A stretch of DNA of 64,000 nucleotides from Palauibacter sp022826685 (lineage in GTDB: Bacteria > Gemmatimonadota > Gemmatimonadetes > Palauibacterales > Palauibacteraceae), in NCBI RefSeq assembly GCF_965221685.1, contig NZ_OZ244907.1; one strand, given 5' to 3'. How positions within the stretch are numbered: the first letter of the stretch is position 1; each line of letters opens with the position of its first letter. The notes beneath the pieces were generated by a model. It saw only the letters and a list, made by a program, of their open reading frames with translations, was not told the origin of the DNA and made no database searches. The position numbers were made by a program, and so were the translations under genes. Below, one piece after another: positions 43,800 to 53,369 of this stretch.

Positions 43800-44545
43800 C
43801 GTGAGTCTCCCGCCTCCTGCGACCGAGTGGGGCGCGCGGCGCGTGCCTGCCGCCAGCGAAGTCGAGCGATCATCGAGAGGATGCCCGCGCTGGCGCCGAC
43901 GACGCCCCGGACCGTTCCGCCCACCTTCGACCGGCCGAAGCGGCGGCGCAAGGTGTCCACCGGCACTTCGACGATCCGCAGACGCTGCTGGATGGCCTTG
44001 ATCTGCATCTCCACGGTCCAGCCGTACGTGCGATCCCGCATGTCGAGGCGGCGCAGAGCCTCGGCCCGTATGGCGCGGTAGGGACCGAGGTCGGTCACCG
44101 CCGCCCCCCACAGAAAGCGGATGAGGAGACCGGCGACCCGGTTGCCCGCGATCTGCGGAGCCGACAGGGCGCCCGGCTCCCTCCGGCCCAGTGCGCGCGA
44201 TCCGATCGCGAGGTCGGCCCCGCCCGCGACGGCTTCGAGCAGCCTGAGTCCCTGCACGGCCTCGAACGACCGATCGCCGTCCGTGAACAGCACGACGTCG
44301 ACGGCACGCAGGTGCGCGAGGGCCGTCAGGCAGGCGAGTCCGTAGCCGGGTGTGTCCTGGCGGACGGTCCGCGCCCCGGCCTCCTGCGCGCGGGCCGCCG
44401 TCGCGTCCGTCGATCCGTTGTCGCAGACGACAAAATCGTCGACCACCCGTCGGCCCCGATCATCGCGCAGCGCCAGCAGATCGGCGACGACGTCCCCGAT
44501 GTTCCGCTCCTCGTCTCTCGCCGGCACGACGACGCCGACCGTCAT
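43796..44545 (-). CDS. Family 2 glycosyltransferase
   Basis: A 249-residue GT-A enzyme. VGVVVPARDEERNIGDVV is the sugar-nucleotide fold, and the metal-binding acids are in VVLFTDGDRSFEAV. No membrane helix is predicted, and the fold resembles dolichol-phosphate-mannose-synthase-like enzymes. The ATG at 44545 follows an ACGGAGAA site. Its acceptor is unknown; the downstream lipoprotein (DUF547) is coupled to it. Confidence 0.88.
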   Translation of the reverse strand: MTVGVVVPARDEERNIGDVVADLLALRDDRGRRVVDDFVVCDNGSTDATAARAQEAGARTVRQDTPGYGLACLTALAHLRAVDVVLFTDGDRSFEAVQGLRLLEAVAGGADLAIGSRALGRREPGALSAPQIAGNRVAGLLIRFLWGAAVTDLGPYRAIRAEALRRLDMRDRTYGWTVEMQIKAIQQRLRIVEVPVDTLRRRFGRSKVGGTVRGVVGASAGILSMIARLRWRQARAARPTRSQEAGDSR

Positions 44546-44583
44546 TTCTCCGTACACGCCGTCCGGTCGACCTCGCTATCCGC

Positions 44584-45648
44584 TCAGAAGTCGACCTGGG
44601 CGAGGAAGATGAACTGGCCATCGGACAGCGTCGGCGCGTGAGGCGAATCATCGAGCGCGCTCGCGTACTGCAGCCCGAACTTCGCGTAGTTGTCCGGATA
44701 CATGTTCAGTCCGAACACCATGAACTTCCGGTCGGCGCCCAGCGCCGGCTGGAATCCGTCGTACCGCACGACACCCTCGAACAACCCCCAGGGCCGATAG
44801 CCGAACTGCACGTAGCCGCCGGACGCCTCGGTCTCGGCCGGGCCGCCCCCGCCGAGGGGCGCATCGAGATCGAAGTCCGCCCGCAGATACTCTCCCGTCA
44901 GCGTCAGGTTGTGGTAGGAAACCTGAACGTCCGCCCCCCAGAACAGGCGATTGCCCGCGAAATCGGACGTGATTCGGGGCGCCGCTACCGGGTCTCCGGT
45001 GACGATGCCCCTTCCGAGCGGCGCGGAGGTGTCCGTCGAGTAGCCGAGCGAGGCTCCCGCCTGCACGACGAGTTCGTCGTAGAAGGCGATCGTGCCGATC
45101 GAGTTGTACTGCACCCGGCCGGCGAACATGTAGTTGTCGCCGTCGTTGGCGACGGAGCGGCCGTTGCCGTTGTAGAGGCCGGCCCCGTAGGTGAACCGCC
45201 CGTCGAGCGCCTGCCCGCCCGCCTGCACGCCGATCTGCCGGTCGGGCCTGAGGGCGATCACGGCCTGCGAGCGTTCGAGAAAGGTGATGTCGCCCCGCTC
45301 CAGGCTCGCCTCGTAGCTGAAGTAGGGCTTGAGCATGCCGAAGCTGAGTTCGAATTCCGGAATCAGCGGCATCGTGACCGCCGCGTCGTGGATCCGGAGC
45401 GCGTCGCTCGGCGCGTCGTAGCGCACCGTGAACCTGTAGTCGAAGACCAAGCCGAGCCTGCCCGTCAGCTTGAAGCGGGACTCGAAGAGCCGGAATCCCT
45501 CGGCGCCGAGCGCGGAATCCGCGTGCGCGCGTGCGCCGACGCTCAGGAGTCCCCCGATGTCGAGCGGGGGGGCCTGTTGCGCCGCCGTTCCCGCCGGTAG
45601 GGCGAGTCCAAGCAAAACGACCGTTCGCGCGCACGTTCTCGCGATCAT
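44584..45648 (-). CDS. OprP/OprO-type porin
   Basis: A 354-residue porin of the phosphate-selective OprP/OprO fold. A signal peptide (about 1-24, ending TAAQQ) is followed by repeated amphipathic strands ending in aromatic residues and a C-terminal FILAQVDF strand. The family forms anion-selective trimers. Selectivity of this member cannot be read from sequence. It is 7.9 kb from the Pst system and could feed it, but no Pho-box-like repeat was found upstream. Confidence 0.75.
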   Translation of the reverse strand: MIARTCARTVVLLGLALPAGTAAQQAPPLDIGGLLSVGARAHADSALGAEGFRLFESRFKLTGRLGLVFDYRFTVRYDAPSDALRIHDAAVTMPLIPEFELSFGMLKPYFSYEASLERGDITFLERSQAVIALRPDRQIGVQAGGQALDGRFTYGAGLYNGNGRSVANDGDNYMFAGRVQYNSIGTIAFYDELVVQAGASLGYSTDTSAPLGRGIVTGDPVAAPRITSDFAGNRLFWGADVQVSYHNLTLTGEYLRADFDLDAPLGGGGPAETEASGGYVQFGYRPWGLFEGVVRYDGFQPALGADRKFMVFGLNMYPDNYAKFGLQYASALDDSPHAPTLSDGQFIFLAQVDF

Positions 45649-45675
45649 CTGCCGCTCCTCGTCACGTCTCGGGGT

Positions 45676-46383
45676 TCAACCGGGTTCGTCAACGTCGAAG
45701 TTCGCGCGGAGGTAGCGCCAGCCGCCCAACCCGATCGCCGCGTTGATCCAGAAATGTCCGACGATGGACGGAAACAGACTTCCCGTCCAGATGACCGTCG
45801 CCGCGAGCACGACGCCGAGCGCCGTCGCGCGGAGCACGCCGGCCAGCCTCTGGTACCCGTGACCGAGACCGAACGACACGGAGACCAGCGCGACGCCGAG
45901 CCAGGGGTTGCCGGTCCATGCCGAGATCGCCCACAGACCGAATCCCCGATACGCATACTCCTCACACACCGCCGCGATCCCCGAGAGCGCGAGGAACGCG
46001 CGTTTCTCCGAGGCGTTTCGCGGCATCAGCAGCTTCACGGCTGCGGTCTCCCGGAGTCCGGCGAGCCGCGCGGCCACGGTGATCAGCCAGGCGAGCACGA
46101 GCCCGGCGACGGCCACGCCCAGGCCCCAGAGGAGCGCGGTGGCCGGCGCGTCGACCCTCCAGCCGAGCGCGGCCGCGGGGACGTCCTGCCACGCCGCGAC
46201 GCCGAGCGTCACGAGTCCCAGAACGACGAGCGAAGCCCCCACCGACACGTACAGCAGCCGGCGGTGTTTCGCCGCGGCGGCGAGATCCGCCCCGCGGCGG
46301 GCATCGACGGCGGCGAGGATGGGCATGCCGATCAGGAGCAGCACCGCGTACGCGGCCGCGATCGGGGTGGGCGTCTCCGGCAT
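45676..46383 (-). CDS. CPBP-family intramembrane glutamic protease
   Basis: A 235-residue integral membrane protein with about seven helices. The catalytic signature is in AVCEEYAYRG (EE...R), FGLGHGYQ and HFWIN. CPBP/Abi enzymes cleave membrane-tethered substrates, including prenylated proteins in eukaryotes. The ATG at 46383 is preferred over longer upstream frames, which are shadows of the divergent nitrilase gene. Substrate unknown. Confidence 0.87.
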   Translation of the reverse strand: MPETPTPIAAAYAVLLLIGMPILAAVDARRGADLAAAAKHRRLLYVSVGASLVVLGLVTLGVAAWQDVPAAALGWRVDAPATALLWGLGVAVAGLVLAWLITVAARLAGLRETAAVKLLMPRNASEKRAFLALSGIAAVCEEYAYRGFGLWAISAWTGNPWLGVALVSVSFGLGHGYQRLAGVLRATALGVVLAATVIWTGSLFPSIVGHFWINAAIGLGGWRYLRANFDVDEPG

Positions 46384-46605
46384 GGTCGAGGGATAACGCG
46401 GCGGGGGCGCGACGTGCAACACGCGCACCGCACCAGCACCGCACGAGCCCCGAAGGACGGACGCCGGGGCCCGTTGACATCGGCTCGACGTTCGGGGACG
46501 TTCTCCCGGCGGCGCCCCATGGCCGCCCGTGGCGAAGCCCTGCGGCAGCGTCGCGAGCGGTGAGGCGTTCGGCGGGGGCCCCTCCGGGGAGAGGAGCGAA
46601 AACGC

Positions 46606-47499
46606 ATGCCGCTCGACATCGCGATCGCCCAGTTCCGGCCCTCGAAGGGGGACCTCGACGCGACGCTGGATCACTGCGCGGAGGCCATCCTGCGCGCCAT
46701 CGGGCAGGAGCCGCGGCCGCGCCTCGTCGTGTTCCCGGAGACCGCGCTCACCGGCTATTTCCTCGAGGGCGGAGTGCGCGAGCAGGCCATCGCGGCCCAG
46801 GACCTGTTCGAGGCCCTGAACGCGCGGGTCGGCGGCGACGCGGACGGCCTCGACATCGCGATCGGCTTCTACGAGCGGGACGCGCGGGGCATCTACAACT
46901 CCGCCCTCTACGCGACGCTCGGACCCGGCGGCGGGATCCTTCACGTCCACCGGAAGGTCTTCCTCGCCACCTACGGCGTCTTCCAGGAAGAGCGGTTCGT
47001 CGAGGCGGGAGCCGGAATCCGGGCCTTCGACGGGCCGCCGGGCCGGATCGCGCTGCTGATCTGCGAAGACGGCTTTCACTCGGTCTCCGGCACGCTGGCC
47101 GCGCTCGATGGCGCGTCGATCATCCTCATCCTCAGCGCCTCGCCGGCCCGAGGAGCCGCCCCCGGGGCCGGCGTCCCCGGCAACCTCGTCCGCTGGGACG
47201 CCCTCGCGAGCGCGATCGCAGCCGAGCACGGGGTGTTCGTCGTCGTGTCGCAGCTCGTCGGGTTCGAGGGAGGCAAGGGGTTCGCCGGCGGGTCCACGGC
47301 CTACGATCCGCGCGGACACCGGCTCGTGGCCGGGCCGCTGTGGGAGGAAGCGCTGCTGCCCGTGCGCGTGGACCTCGACGAGGCCGCGCGCGCCCGCACC
47401 GAAGAGCCGCTCTTCTCCGACCTCGAGCGCTCCTGGACCCGCCTCCTCGTGAACAGTCCCGGATCCGGGGTTCGCCGGCCGGCCCCCGAAAGCGAATGA
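46606..47499 (+). CDS. Nitrilase-superfamily amidohydrolase, likely glutaminase partner of NadE
   Basis: A 297-residue carbon-nitrogen hydrolase. The catalytic triad is E45 (FPETALTGY), K117 (HRKVFLATY) and C153 (LLICEDGFH). The ATG follows a GAGGAG site. Its stop overlaps the NAD synthetase start (ATGA), so it probably supplies ammonia from glutamine to that enzyme, matching the two domains of glutamine-dependent NAD synthetases. A free-standing amidase is the alternative. Confidence 0.88.
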   Translation: MPLDIAIAQFRPSKGDLDATLDHCAEAILRAIGQEPRPRLVVFPETALTGYFLEGGVREQAIAAQDLFEALNARVGGDADGLDIAIGFYERDARGIYNSALYATLGPGGGILHVHRKVFLATYGVFQEERFVEAGAGIRAFDGPPGRIALLICEDGFHSVSGTLAALDGASIILILSASPARGAAPGAGVPGNLVRWDALASAIAAEHGVFVVVSQLVGFEGGKGFAGGSTAYDPRGHRLVAGPLWEEALLPVRVDLDEAARARTEEPLFSDLERSWTRLLVNSPGSGVRRPAPESE

Positions 47500-48374
47500 C
47501 CAACGCGTGGCCGCCGCCGGGCATCGCCGTGGCCCGCGCTCCGGATCCGGCGGATGCCCGCCCGCTCGACATCGACACCGATCTCGTGCGGACCTGGCTC
47601 GTTCAGTTCCTCCGCGAGGAGATCGAGCGCCGGCGCGGCTTCCGCCGGGTCGTCGTCGGGCTGTCGGGAGGGGTGGATTCGGCCCTGACCGCGGCGCTGT
47701 GCGCGGAAGCTCTCGGACCGGAGGCGGTGCTCGCCCTCCTGCTGCCCTACCGGACGTCGAGCCCCTGGAGCCGCGAGCACGCCCTGCTCGTGGCGGAGAA
47801 GTTCGGGATCCCGACCCGCACGATCGACATCACGCGCGCCGTGGACGGCTACCTCGACGAGTTCGAGCCCGAGGCCGGCGGACACCGTAGGGGCAACGTG
47901 GCCGCGCGCCAGCGCATGATCGTCCTCTTCGACCAGGCCTTCAAGCTCTCCGCGCTCCCCGTGGGCACGGGAAACAAGGCCGAGCGCCTCCTCGGCTACT
48001 ACACCTGGCACGCGGACGATTCCCCGCCGGTGAACCCGCTCGGCGACCTGTTCAAGAGCCAGGTCTGGGCGCTCGCGCGGGCCGTCGGCGTGCCCGCCGA
48101 GGTCGTCGACAAACCGGCGACGGCGGATCTGATCCAGGGGCAGACGGACGAGGAGGACCTGGGCGTCACGTACCCCGAAGCCGATCTCATCCTCCACCAC
48201 CTCATCTCCGGGCTCGGGCCGGACGATTTGGTCGAGGCGGGCTTCGAAAGGAAGAAGGTCGAACTCGTCGAGGGCCGGCTCGAGAGCACGCACTGGAAGC
48301 GCCACCTGCCGACCGTCGCGATGCTCTCGCCGACGGCGATCGGGGAGTGGTATCTGCGCCCCGTGGACTACTGA
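47496..48374 (+). CDS. nadE: NAD synthetase
   Basis: A 292-residue NAD+ synthase. The ATP-pyrophosphatase loop is LSGGVDSALTAALC, with GTGNKAERLLGYYTWHADDSPPVNPLGDLFKSQV and KPATADLIQGQTDEEDLG as NadE signatures. It amidates deamido-NAD using ammonia or glutamine-derived ammonia. It lacks the glutaminase domain fused in NadE2, which is encoded separately just upstream with a four-base overlap. The N terminus (about 25 residues) is an Ala/Pro-rich extension. Confidence 0.93.
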   Translation: MTNAWPPPGIAVARAPDPADARPLDIDTDLVRTWLVQFLREEIERRRGFRRVVVGLSGGVDSALTAALCAEALGPEAVLALLLPYRTSSPWSREHALLVAEKFGIPTRTIDITRAVDGYLDEFEPEAGGHRRGNVAARQRMIVLFDQAFKLSALPVGTGNKAERLLGYYTWHADDSPPVNPLGDLFKSQVWALARAVGVPAEVVDKPATADLIQGQTDEEDLGVTYPEADLILHHLISGLGPDDLVEAGFERKKVELVEGRLESTHWKRHLPTVAMLSPTAIGEWYLRPVDY

Positions 48375-48416
48375 CCGGACGGCCGAGGCGACGGCCGAGC
48401 GCGGACTACCGGGCGC

Positions 48417-48932
48417 CTACGGCTCGTAGTAGCGGAAGATCTTGAGTTCGCCGTCCCAGTCGAGGACATCCTTGAAGATCTGCTGCGGCGGCCCGAGTTC
48501 CCCGTCGCGCCTGAGGGTCACCCAGCAGTCGGTGTGCACGACGAAGCTCTCGAACGCCTCCGTGGGCCCGCGGCACTCGGCGTCGACGAACTGCAGCTTC
48601 CGGTCCTCGTACACGCCGAAGAGGTCGGAGAGCGCCGCGCGGTTCCGCGTCCGGATGTTCTTCCACGCGAGGTCCACCGGGTAGTTCACTTCCGGCGCGG
48701 AGGCCGGGAGTTCGGGCCACACCATCTCGTTGTGTTCGATCTCGGTGAGGCGGACGGTTTCGAGGCGGAGCGTATCCGCCGCAGCCAGCCCGACGAGGAC
48801 CGTGGTCGCCAACTCCGCGAGGGAGCCGGCGGATCCGGGCAGTCTCTGCCCTCCGTCGGACGGAGCATCCACGCAGGATCCGGAAAGGATCGGTAGCAGA
48901 CCCAGTGCGAGGATGAGGCTGGTGCGACGCAT
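48417..48932 (-). CDS. Small lipoprotein
   Basis: A 171-residue protein with a lipoprotein signal ending SGSC (Cys about 20) from the ATG at 48932. The mature part is mixed alpha/beta with two further cysteines (DAECRG and HTDCWV) that could form a disulfide, and ends WDGELKIFRYYEP. No named family recognised. It lies 14 bases after the beta-helix lipoprotein gene, so it may belong to the same unit as that gene and the upstream TonB receptor. Confidence 0.7.
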   Translation of the reverse strand: MRRTSLILALGLLPILSGSCVDAPSDGGQRLPGSAGSLAELATTVLVGLAAADTLRLETVRLTEIEHNEMVWPELPASAPEVNYPVDLAWKNIRTRNRAALSDLFGVYEDRKLQFVDAECRGPTEAFESFVVHTDCWVTLRRDGELGPPQQIFKDVLDWDGELKIFRYYEP

Positions 48933-48946
48933 ACGTTTATTCTCGG

Positions 48947-50329
48947 CTAGCCCTGGTCCGACGTGGTCCAGCCTTCGATCCACTGCGGCATGCCCGGCGC
49001 GAAGGCGCCGATGTAGTCCACCGCATCGAAGAAGCCGTCGCTCGTGTCGGGCTCCGCGTAGCCCTCCGTCAGCGGAGAACCAGCCGCGGGACGGAAATCG
49101 GGCATCATGAGGTTGAACGGATCCGTGAGCATCGGATCGTCCATCGAGTTGCCCCAGTCCTCCGTCGTCCACAGGGCTTCCTCATCGATCCCGTCGTCAT
49201 CGCCCTCGAACATCTTCTCCTGCTGGCCGTAGATGTAGCTGTTCCTGATCTCGACCCGGCCGACCGTCTCCGACTGGTCGACATCGAAGCCCTTCTCGAA
49301 GCCGAGGATCACGGCGTTGTACACGGTGCCGTCGGTGCCGCGACGGAAGATGATCCCGCGCGTGCTCTCGCCCGCGGAGCCCGTCCCGGCCTCCTTCCCG
49401 ACCAGCGTGACGTTGTAGATCGTCGGGTCGGTCAGCGGCGTGGCGTCGAAGTTCTCCTCGTTCCCGTCGATCTCGAAGCCGTTGTCCGCGTCGTCGGGAT
49501 CGTGCTGGGCGGCCCAGAACTGCCCGCGGCCCTGCCAGCCCGTCGAGTAGTCGAACGAGTCGTCCGAGGCGCCCGTGACGTAGGCGTACTTCAGGTCCAC
49601 GGTGCCGCCGAAGAACTCGATTCCGTCGTCCGAGCCGTAGTGCGACTGGATGTACTCGAGCTGCGTGCCCGAGCCGACGCCGTTCAGCGTGAGGCCGTTG
49701 AGTTCGTTCCCGAAGCTCACCTCGTAGCCCCCGTACTCGATGCGCACGTACCTCAGGACGCCGCTGTCGTCGTCCGTCACGTTGCCGCCGTACGGACCCG
49801 AGTTGCCCTCTCCGACGCACTCGTCCGAGGGGAAGTTGCAGTTCGAACGGCCGTTGAGGACGACCCCGCCCCAGTCTCCACGGCGCCGCGAGCCCTCGTC
49901 GTTCGAACTCGTGAACACGATCGGCTCTTCCGCGGTGCCCTCGGCCACGAGCCGGCCGCCCTGCCGGACGATGAGCGCCGACCCGGTGAAGTTGACGTCG
50001 CCCATCAGCGTCGTCCCGGCCGGGATCGTGAGCGTCGCGCCGTCCTCGATGATCGTCGTCCCCTGGATGAAGTACGTGAGACTCGGATCCAGTTCCATCG
50101 ACTGTGTGATCGTCCCCGACAACTCCGCAGTGGTCGGCGGCGGTGGCGGCGGCGGTGGCGGGGGCGGCGGAGGCGGCGGGGGCGGAGGGGCCACCGGCGG
50201 AGGCGGAGGCGGAGGTGGAGGCGTGGGCGCGACGGGATCTTCCTCTCCCCCGCACCCCGCATAGAATCCACTCAGGAGCAGCCCGGTCAGAAAAAGACCG
50301 ACCCGGCGGTTGCGTCGTGCCAGATTCAT
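48947..50329 (-). CDS. Right-handed beta-helix lipoprotein with poly-proline linker
   Basis: A 460-residue lipoprotein (signal ending YAGC, Cys about 26). A poly-proline linker of about 30 prolines broken by a VA (about 36-65) is followed by a beta-helix with repeated turns (ILVRQGG, GGTVDLKYAYVTGASDDSFDY, GIIFRRGTDGTVYNAVILG). This is the architecture of surface-exposed proteins where the linker crosses the periplasm or the capsule layer. It directly follows the phosphate-linked TonB receptor, so it may be its surface partner. The proline tract is coded by GC-rich degenerate triplets (about 50130-50225). Confidence 0.8.
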   Translation of the reverse strand: MNLARRNRRVGLFLTGLLLSGFYAGCGGEEDPVAPTPPPPPPPPPVAPPPPPPPPPPPPPPPPPPTTAELSGTITQSMELDPSLTYFIQGTTIIEDGATLTIPAGTTLMGDVNFTGSALIVRQGGRLVAEGTAEEPIVFTSSNDEGSRRRGDWGGVVLNGRSNCNFPSDECVGEGNSGPYGGNVTDDDSGVLRYVRIEYGGYEVSFGNELNGLTLNGVGSGTQLEYIQSHYGSDDGIEFFGGTVDLKYAYVTGASDDSFDYSTGWQGRGQFWAAQHDPDDADNGFEIDGNEENFDATPLTDPTIYNVTLVGKEAGTGSAGESTRGIIFRRGTDGTVYNAVILGFEKGFDVDQSETVGRVEIRNSYIYGQQEKMFEGDDDGIDEEALWTTEDWGNSMDDPMLTDPFNLMMPDFRPAAGSPLTEGYAEPDTSDGFFDAVDYIGAFAPGMPQWIEGWTTSDQG

Positions 50330-50405
50330 CGTGCTGTTCTCCTCAACGCTCCGTCGTGTCTGGAGTCCGGCGCGACCGGAGCGTTGAGTCGCGGGCCGGG
50401 AAGAG

Positions 50406-50431
50406 CCGCCGCCCGTTCTGGAGCGGCGGCC
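50406..50431. other. GC hairpin between TonB receptor and beta-helix lipoprotein genes
   Basis: An 8-bp stem (50406-50413 with 50424-50431) with a 10-base loop lies 12-37 bases after the TonB receptor stop. No T-tract follows on the minus strand. It could partially terminate or stabilise the transcript and so tune the ratio of the two products. Confidence 0.35.
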
Positions 50432-50442
50432 CGGATCGTTTG

Positions 50443-53280
50443 TCAGCGGTTGCCCGTCGGCTGCCATGTCATACCGAGAGAGAAGGCCCTCCCGGGCTGC
50501 CAGCCGCGAAGCAGATCGCCGGCCTGGGTGAAGCGGTAGTCGGCGGCGAACAGATTCGTGGCGCTGAGCTTGGCCGTGATCCGCGACCCGATCCCCTGCT
50601 CGACGACGAGGTCGAACTGGTCCCGGCCCTCCTCGAATACGCTTTCGAGGTACTGGGTGCCGACCTGGCTGATGCGGCGCCCGAAGCGGTTGAAGAGGAG
50701 GGAAACGGAGGTCCGGCCGGACGAGCTGGCCCAGTTCGCGCCCGCGTTGATCACATAGGGCGACTGGCCCTGGAGGCGGCGCTTCTGCCCCACCACGTCG
50801 ATCTCGAGCGGTCCGGAACCGGGGACGAAGATCTGGGCCACGCTCCCCGTCTCCACCTCGGAGTCGACGAGCGTGAGGTTGAAGTTCAGCGCGAAGTTCT
50901 CGAGCGATTCGGAGAGGAAGCCGAGGTCCGAGCGCACCTCGAATTCGGTCCCGATGTTGTTCGCCGTCCCGGCGTTGAGCCAGCTCTTGATGAACTCGCT
51001 GCTCGGGAACACGACCTCCTCGATCGGGTCCCTGAACTTCTTGTAGAAGCCGCTCACCGCGATGACCGCGCCGGGGCGGGGGAACCATTCCCAGCGCAGG
51101 TCGAGGTTCGTGATCCGCGAGCGCTGGAGCACCGGGTTCCCGACGACGAGATACCCGCCCGCGAAGTCGGCGAACGAGAAGGGCGCCAGCTCCCGGAACT
51201 CGGGCCGGGCCAGCGTGCGCGAAGCGGCGGCCCGGAGGTTGACCCTGTCGCTCGCCGCCCAGGTGAGCGTGGCGCCGGGGACGATGTCCGTGTTGTCGAG
51301 TTCCGCGCCCGTGAGCGGCTCGACGCCCATCGTGAACACGTCCTTCGGCTCGACGACCTGCCGGCTGCGCTCGATGCGGGCCCCGCCGGCGAAGCGGAGG
51401 CGCGGCACGAGTTCGAAGTCGGCCATGAGGTACGCCCCGGTCGTCGTCTGGTCGGCCACGTAGTTGTCGGGGCGGAAGGTCGCCTCCTGGATCTCGAACT
51501 GTCGCGGACCGGGCCCGATGTTGTCCGGCGAGAAGATCTGGTCGGGCGATGCGGACCGGACTTCGCTCGCGACCGACCGGTTGGGGATGAACCGGAAGCG
51601 CCGGCTGAGCACGTCGCGGTCGCGCGTGAGGGTCGCGGCGCCGACCTCGATCGTCCCCGCCTGCCCGTTCACGCGGATCGGGAACTGGACGTCGACGTTG
51701 AGGTTGACCGCGTCTTCCGTGAGATCCTGGTGGAAGATGCTGCCGCTCTGGATGAAGTTGTCCCACAGGAAGACGCCGCCGGACTCGCGGTACAGGACCT
51801 CGCGCGTGTTCGGCTCGTAGCGCCCCGCGCGCGAGTACGCGGCCTTCCACTCCGCCGTCGCGCCGCCGAGGGCGTTGAAGTAGTGCTTCCCGCTCAGGCG
51901 CCCCTGCACCAGGGAGTTCTCGACGTACTGGATCCGCGTGTTCCGCTGGTTCGTGTTCGAGTCGAGGTTGAAGCCCTCGAGGATCCGGGACTGGTCCTCC
52001 GTCACGCGGTTGAGGAGCCCGTTGAACGAGATCCGGTGACTCGGCGCCAGCGGGAAGTCCATGTTCAGGAGACCACCCAGGGTGACGGCGCGCGTCGACT
52101 GGTCGCCGCCGTAATCGACCTCGGGATCCGCGAGGCCGGACGAGGCGAACACCCGTTCCACGTAGCCCTCGCGACGGTTCCACGAGTCGTCCCAGTGGGC
52201 CGTGGCGAGGAGCCCGAGGTCCTTCGAGCCAAGGGGCACCTCGGTCGCGAAGGCGAGTTCGCCGCTGCGCCCGAACGGCAGGTCCTGAGGCGTGCCCGCC
52301 CAGCCTGGCGCGAACGCCTCCCCGATCGCCTCCAGTTCGGCGGAACTCAGATTGCGCCGGTTCACCGGCATGTCCGTCGGCAGGATGTCGGGGAGGGCGC
52401 GGAGGCCGTCGTCGATGCCGAGGAAGTCGAGCCCTCCGCCGGCGTAGCCGAGGCCGGACTTGCCGGTCGTCGCCGTCTCCATCCCGGTGCCGAGCCCGAC
52501 CTTGAAGAAGTTCTCTCCCGGGACCTTGCGCGTCTCGATCTGGACCAGCCCGCCCGCGTAGTCGGCCGGCTGCCGGGGGAGATAGCTCTTCGAGGTCGAT
52601 ACGTTCTCGATGAAGCTGGCCGGCACGAGGTCGAGCGGGACTGCCTTCCGGTCCGCGATGGGCGACGGCATGACCGCGCCGTCGAGCGTCGTGTTCCCGT
52701 AGCGTTCGCCGAGCCCGCGCACGAACACGAACTTCTTGTCGACGATGGAGACGCCGGGGACGCGCGCCATCGCCGCAGCCGCGTCGGAGTCGGGCGAGTC
52801 GGAGATCTGCTCGCGACCGATCGCGTCCGTGACCGCCGCGGCGGTCTGCCGGTTCTGGAGGACGGCGGAGGCCGTGCCGCGCTGATCGGCCACCGTGACC
52901 GACAGTTCGTTCATCTCGATCGCCTGGGGCGGCAGCGAGATGTCGATGGTCACGGCGTCTCCGGCCGCGACGAGCACGCCTGTGACAGTCTTGCTCGCGT
53001 ACCCGATCAGCCGGGCCGTCACCTCGTACGTGCCCGCCGGGATCGCCTTCAGCGTCCAGCGGCCGTCGACATCGCTGAGGGTGCCCGTGTTCAGCGACGG
53101 GATAGCGATCTGCGCCAGGCTCAGCGGCCTGGCCGTCTCCTCATCGACGATGCGGCCGGAGATGCGCCCCTGCTCCTCCTGCGCCGCGACCGCCGTCGCG
53201 AAACCGAGCAGGAGACAGGCGGACAGCACCGCCGGTCCGGCTCGAAGCCGGGGTCTTCGTTGTCGTCTTGAAGCGATCAT
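50443..53280 (-). CDS. TonB-dependent receptor, probably phosphate-regulated
   Basis: A 945-residue outer-membrane receptor. A signal peptide (about 1-33, ending AVAAQ) precedes a carboxypeptidase-regulatory-like domain (about 38-125), a plug (about 130-250) and a barrel; the plug contains VRGLGERYGNTTLDGAVMP and SFIENVSTSKSYLPRQPADYAGG, and the C terminus ends AFSLGMTWQPTGN. It is divergent from phoB with Pho-box-like repeats between, so phosphate limitation probably induces it; it could import phosphate-containing compounds. The ligand is unknown. Expression is coupled in direction with the beta-helix lipoprotein that follows. Confidence 0.88.
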   Translation of the reverse strand: MIASRRQRRPRLRAGPAVLSACLLLGFATAVAAQEEQGRISGRIVDEETARPLSLAQIAIPSLNTGTLSDVDGRWTLKAIPAGTYEVTARLIGYASKTVTGVLVAAGDAVTIDISLPPQAIEMNELSVTVADQRGTASAVLQNRQTAAAVTDAIGREQISDSPDSDAAAAMARVPGVSIVDKKFVFVRGLGERYGNTTLDGAVMPSPIADRKAVPLDLVPASFIENVSTSKSYLPRQPADYAGGLVQIETRKVPGENFFKVGLGTGMETATTGKSGLGYAGGGLDFLGIDDGLRALPDILPTDMPVNRRNLSSAELEAIGEAFAPGWAGTPQDLPFGRSGELAFATEVPLGSKDLGLLATAHWDDSWNRREGYVERVFASSGLADPEVDYGGDQSTRAVTLGGLLNMDFPLAPSHRISFNGLLNRVTEDQSRILEGFNLDSNTNQRNTRIQYVENSLVQGRLSGKHYFNALGGATAEWKAAYSRAGRYEPNTREVLYRESGGVFLWDNFIQSGSIFHQDLTEDAVNLNVDVQFPIRVNGQAGTIEVGAATLTRDRDVLSRRFRFIPNRSVASEVRSASPDQIFSPDNIGPGPRQFEIQEATFRPDNYVADQTTTGAYLMADFELVPRLRFAGGARIERSRQVVEPKDVFTMGVEPLTGAELDNTDIVPGATLTWAASDRVNLRAAASRTLARPEFRELAPFSFADFAGGYLVVGNPVLQRSRITNLDLRWEWFPRPGAVIAVSGFYKKFRDPIEEVVFPSSEFIKSWLNAGTANNIGTEFEVRSDLGFLSESLENFALNFNLTLVDSEVETGSVAQIFVPGSGPLEIDVVGQKRRLQGQSPYVINAGANWASSSGRTSVSLLFNRFGRRISQVGTQYLESVFEEGRDQFDLVVEQGIGSRITAKLSATNLFAADYRFTQAGDLLRGWQPGRAFSLGMTWQPTGNR

Positions 53281-53369
53281 GGGGTTGGATCCTCCGGAAA
53301 CATTGGACTGCGGGGCCTGCTACCGGCGGGAAGGATAGGCGGGCCGGGTAACGCCCCAAGACAGGAAGC

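Noticed and set aside
46474..46502. TTGACA hexamer as a promoter for the nitrilase gene
   Set aside because: No acceptable -10 hexamer is found at 16-18 bases.
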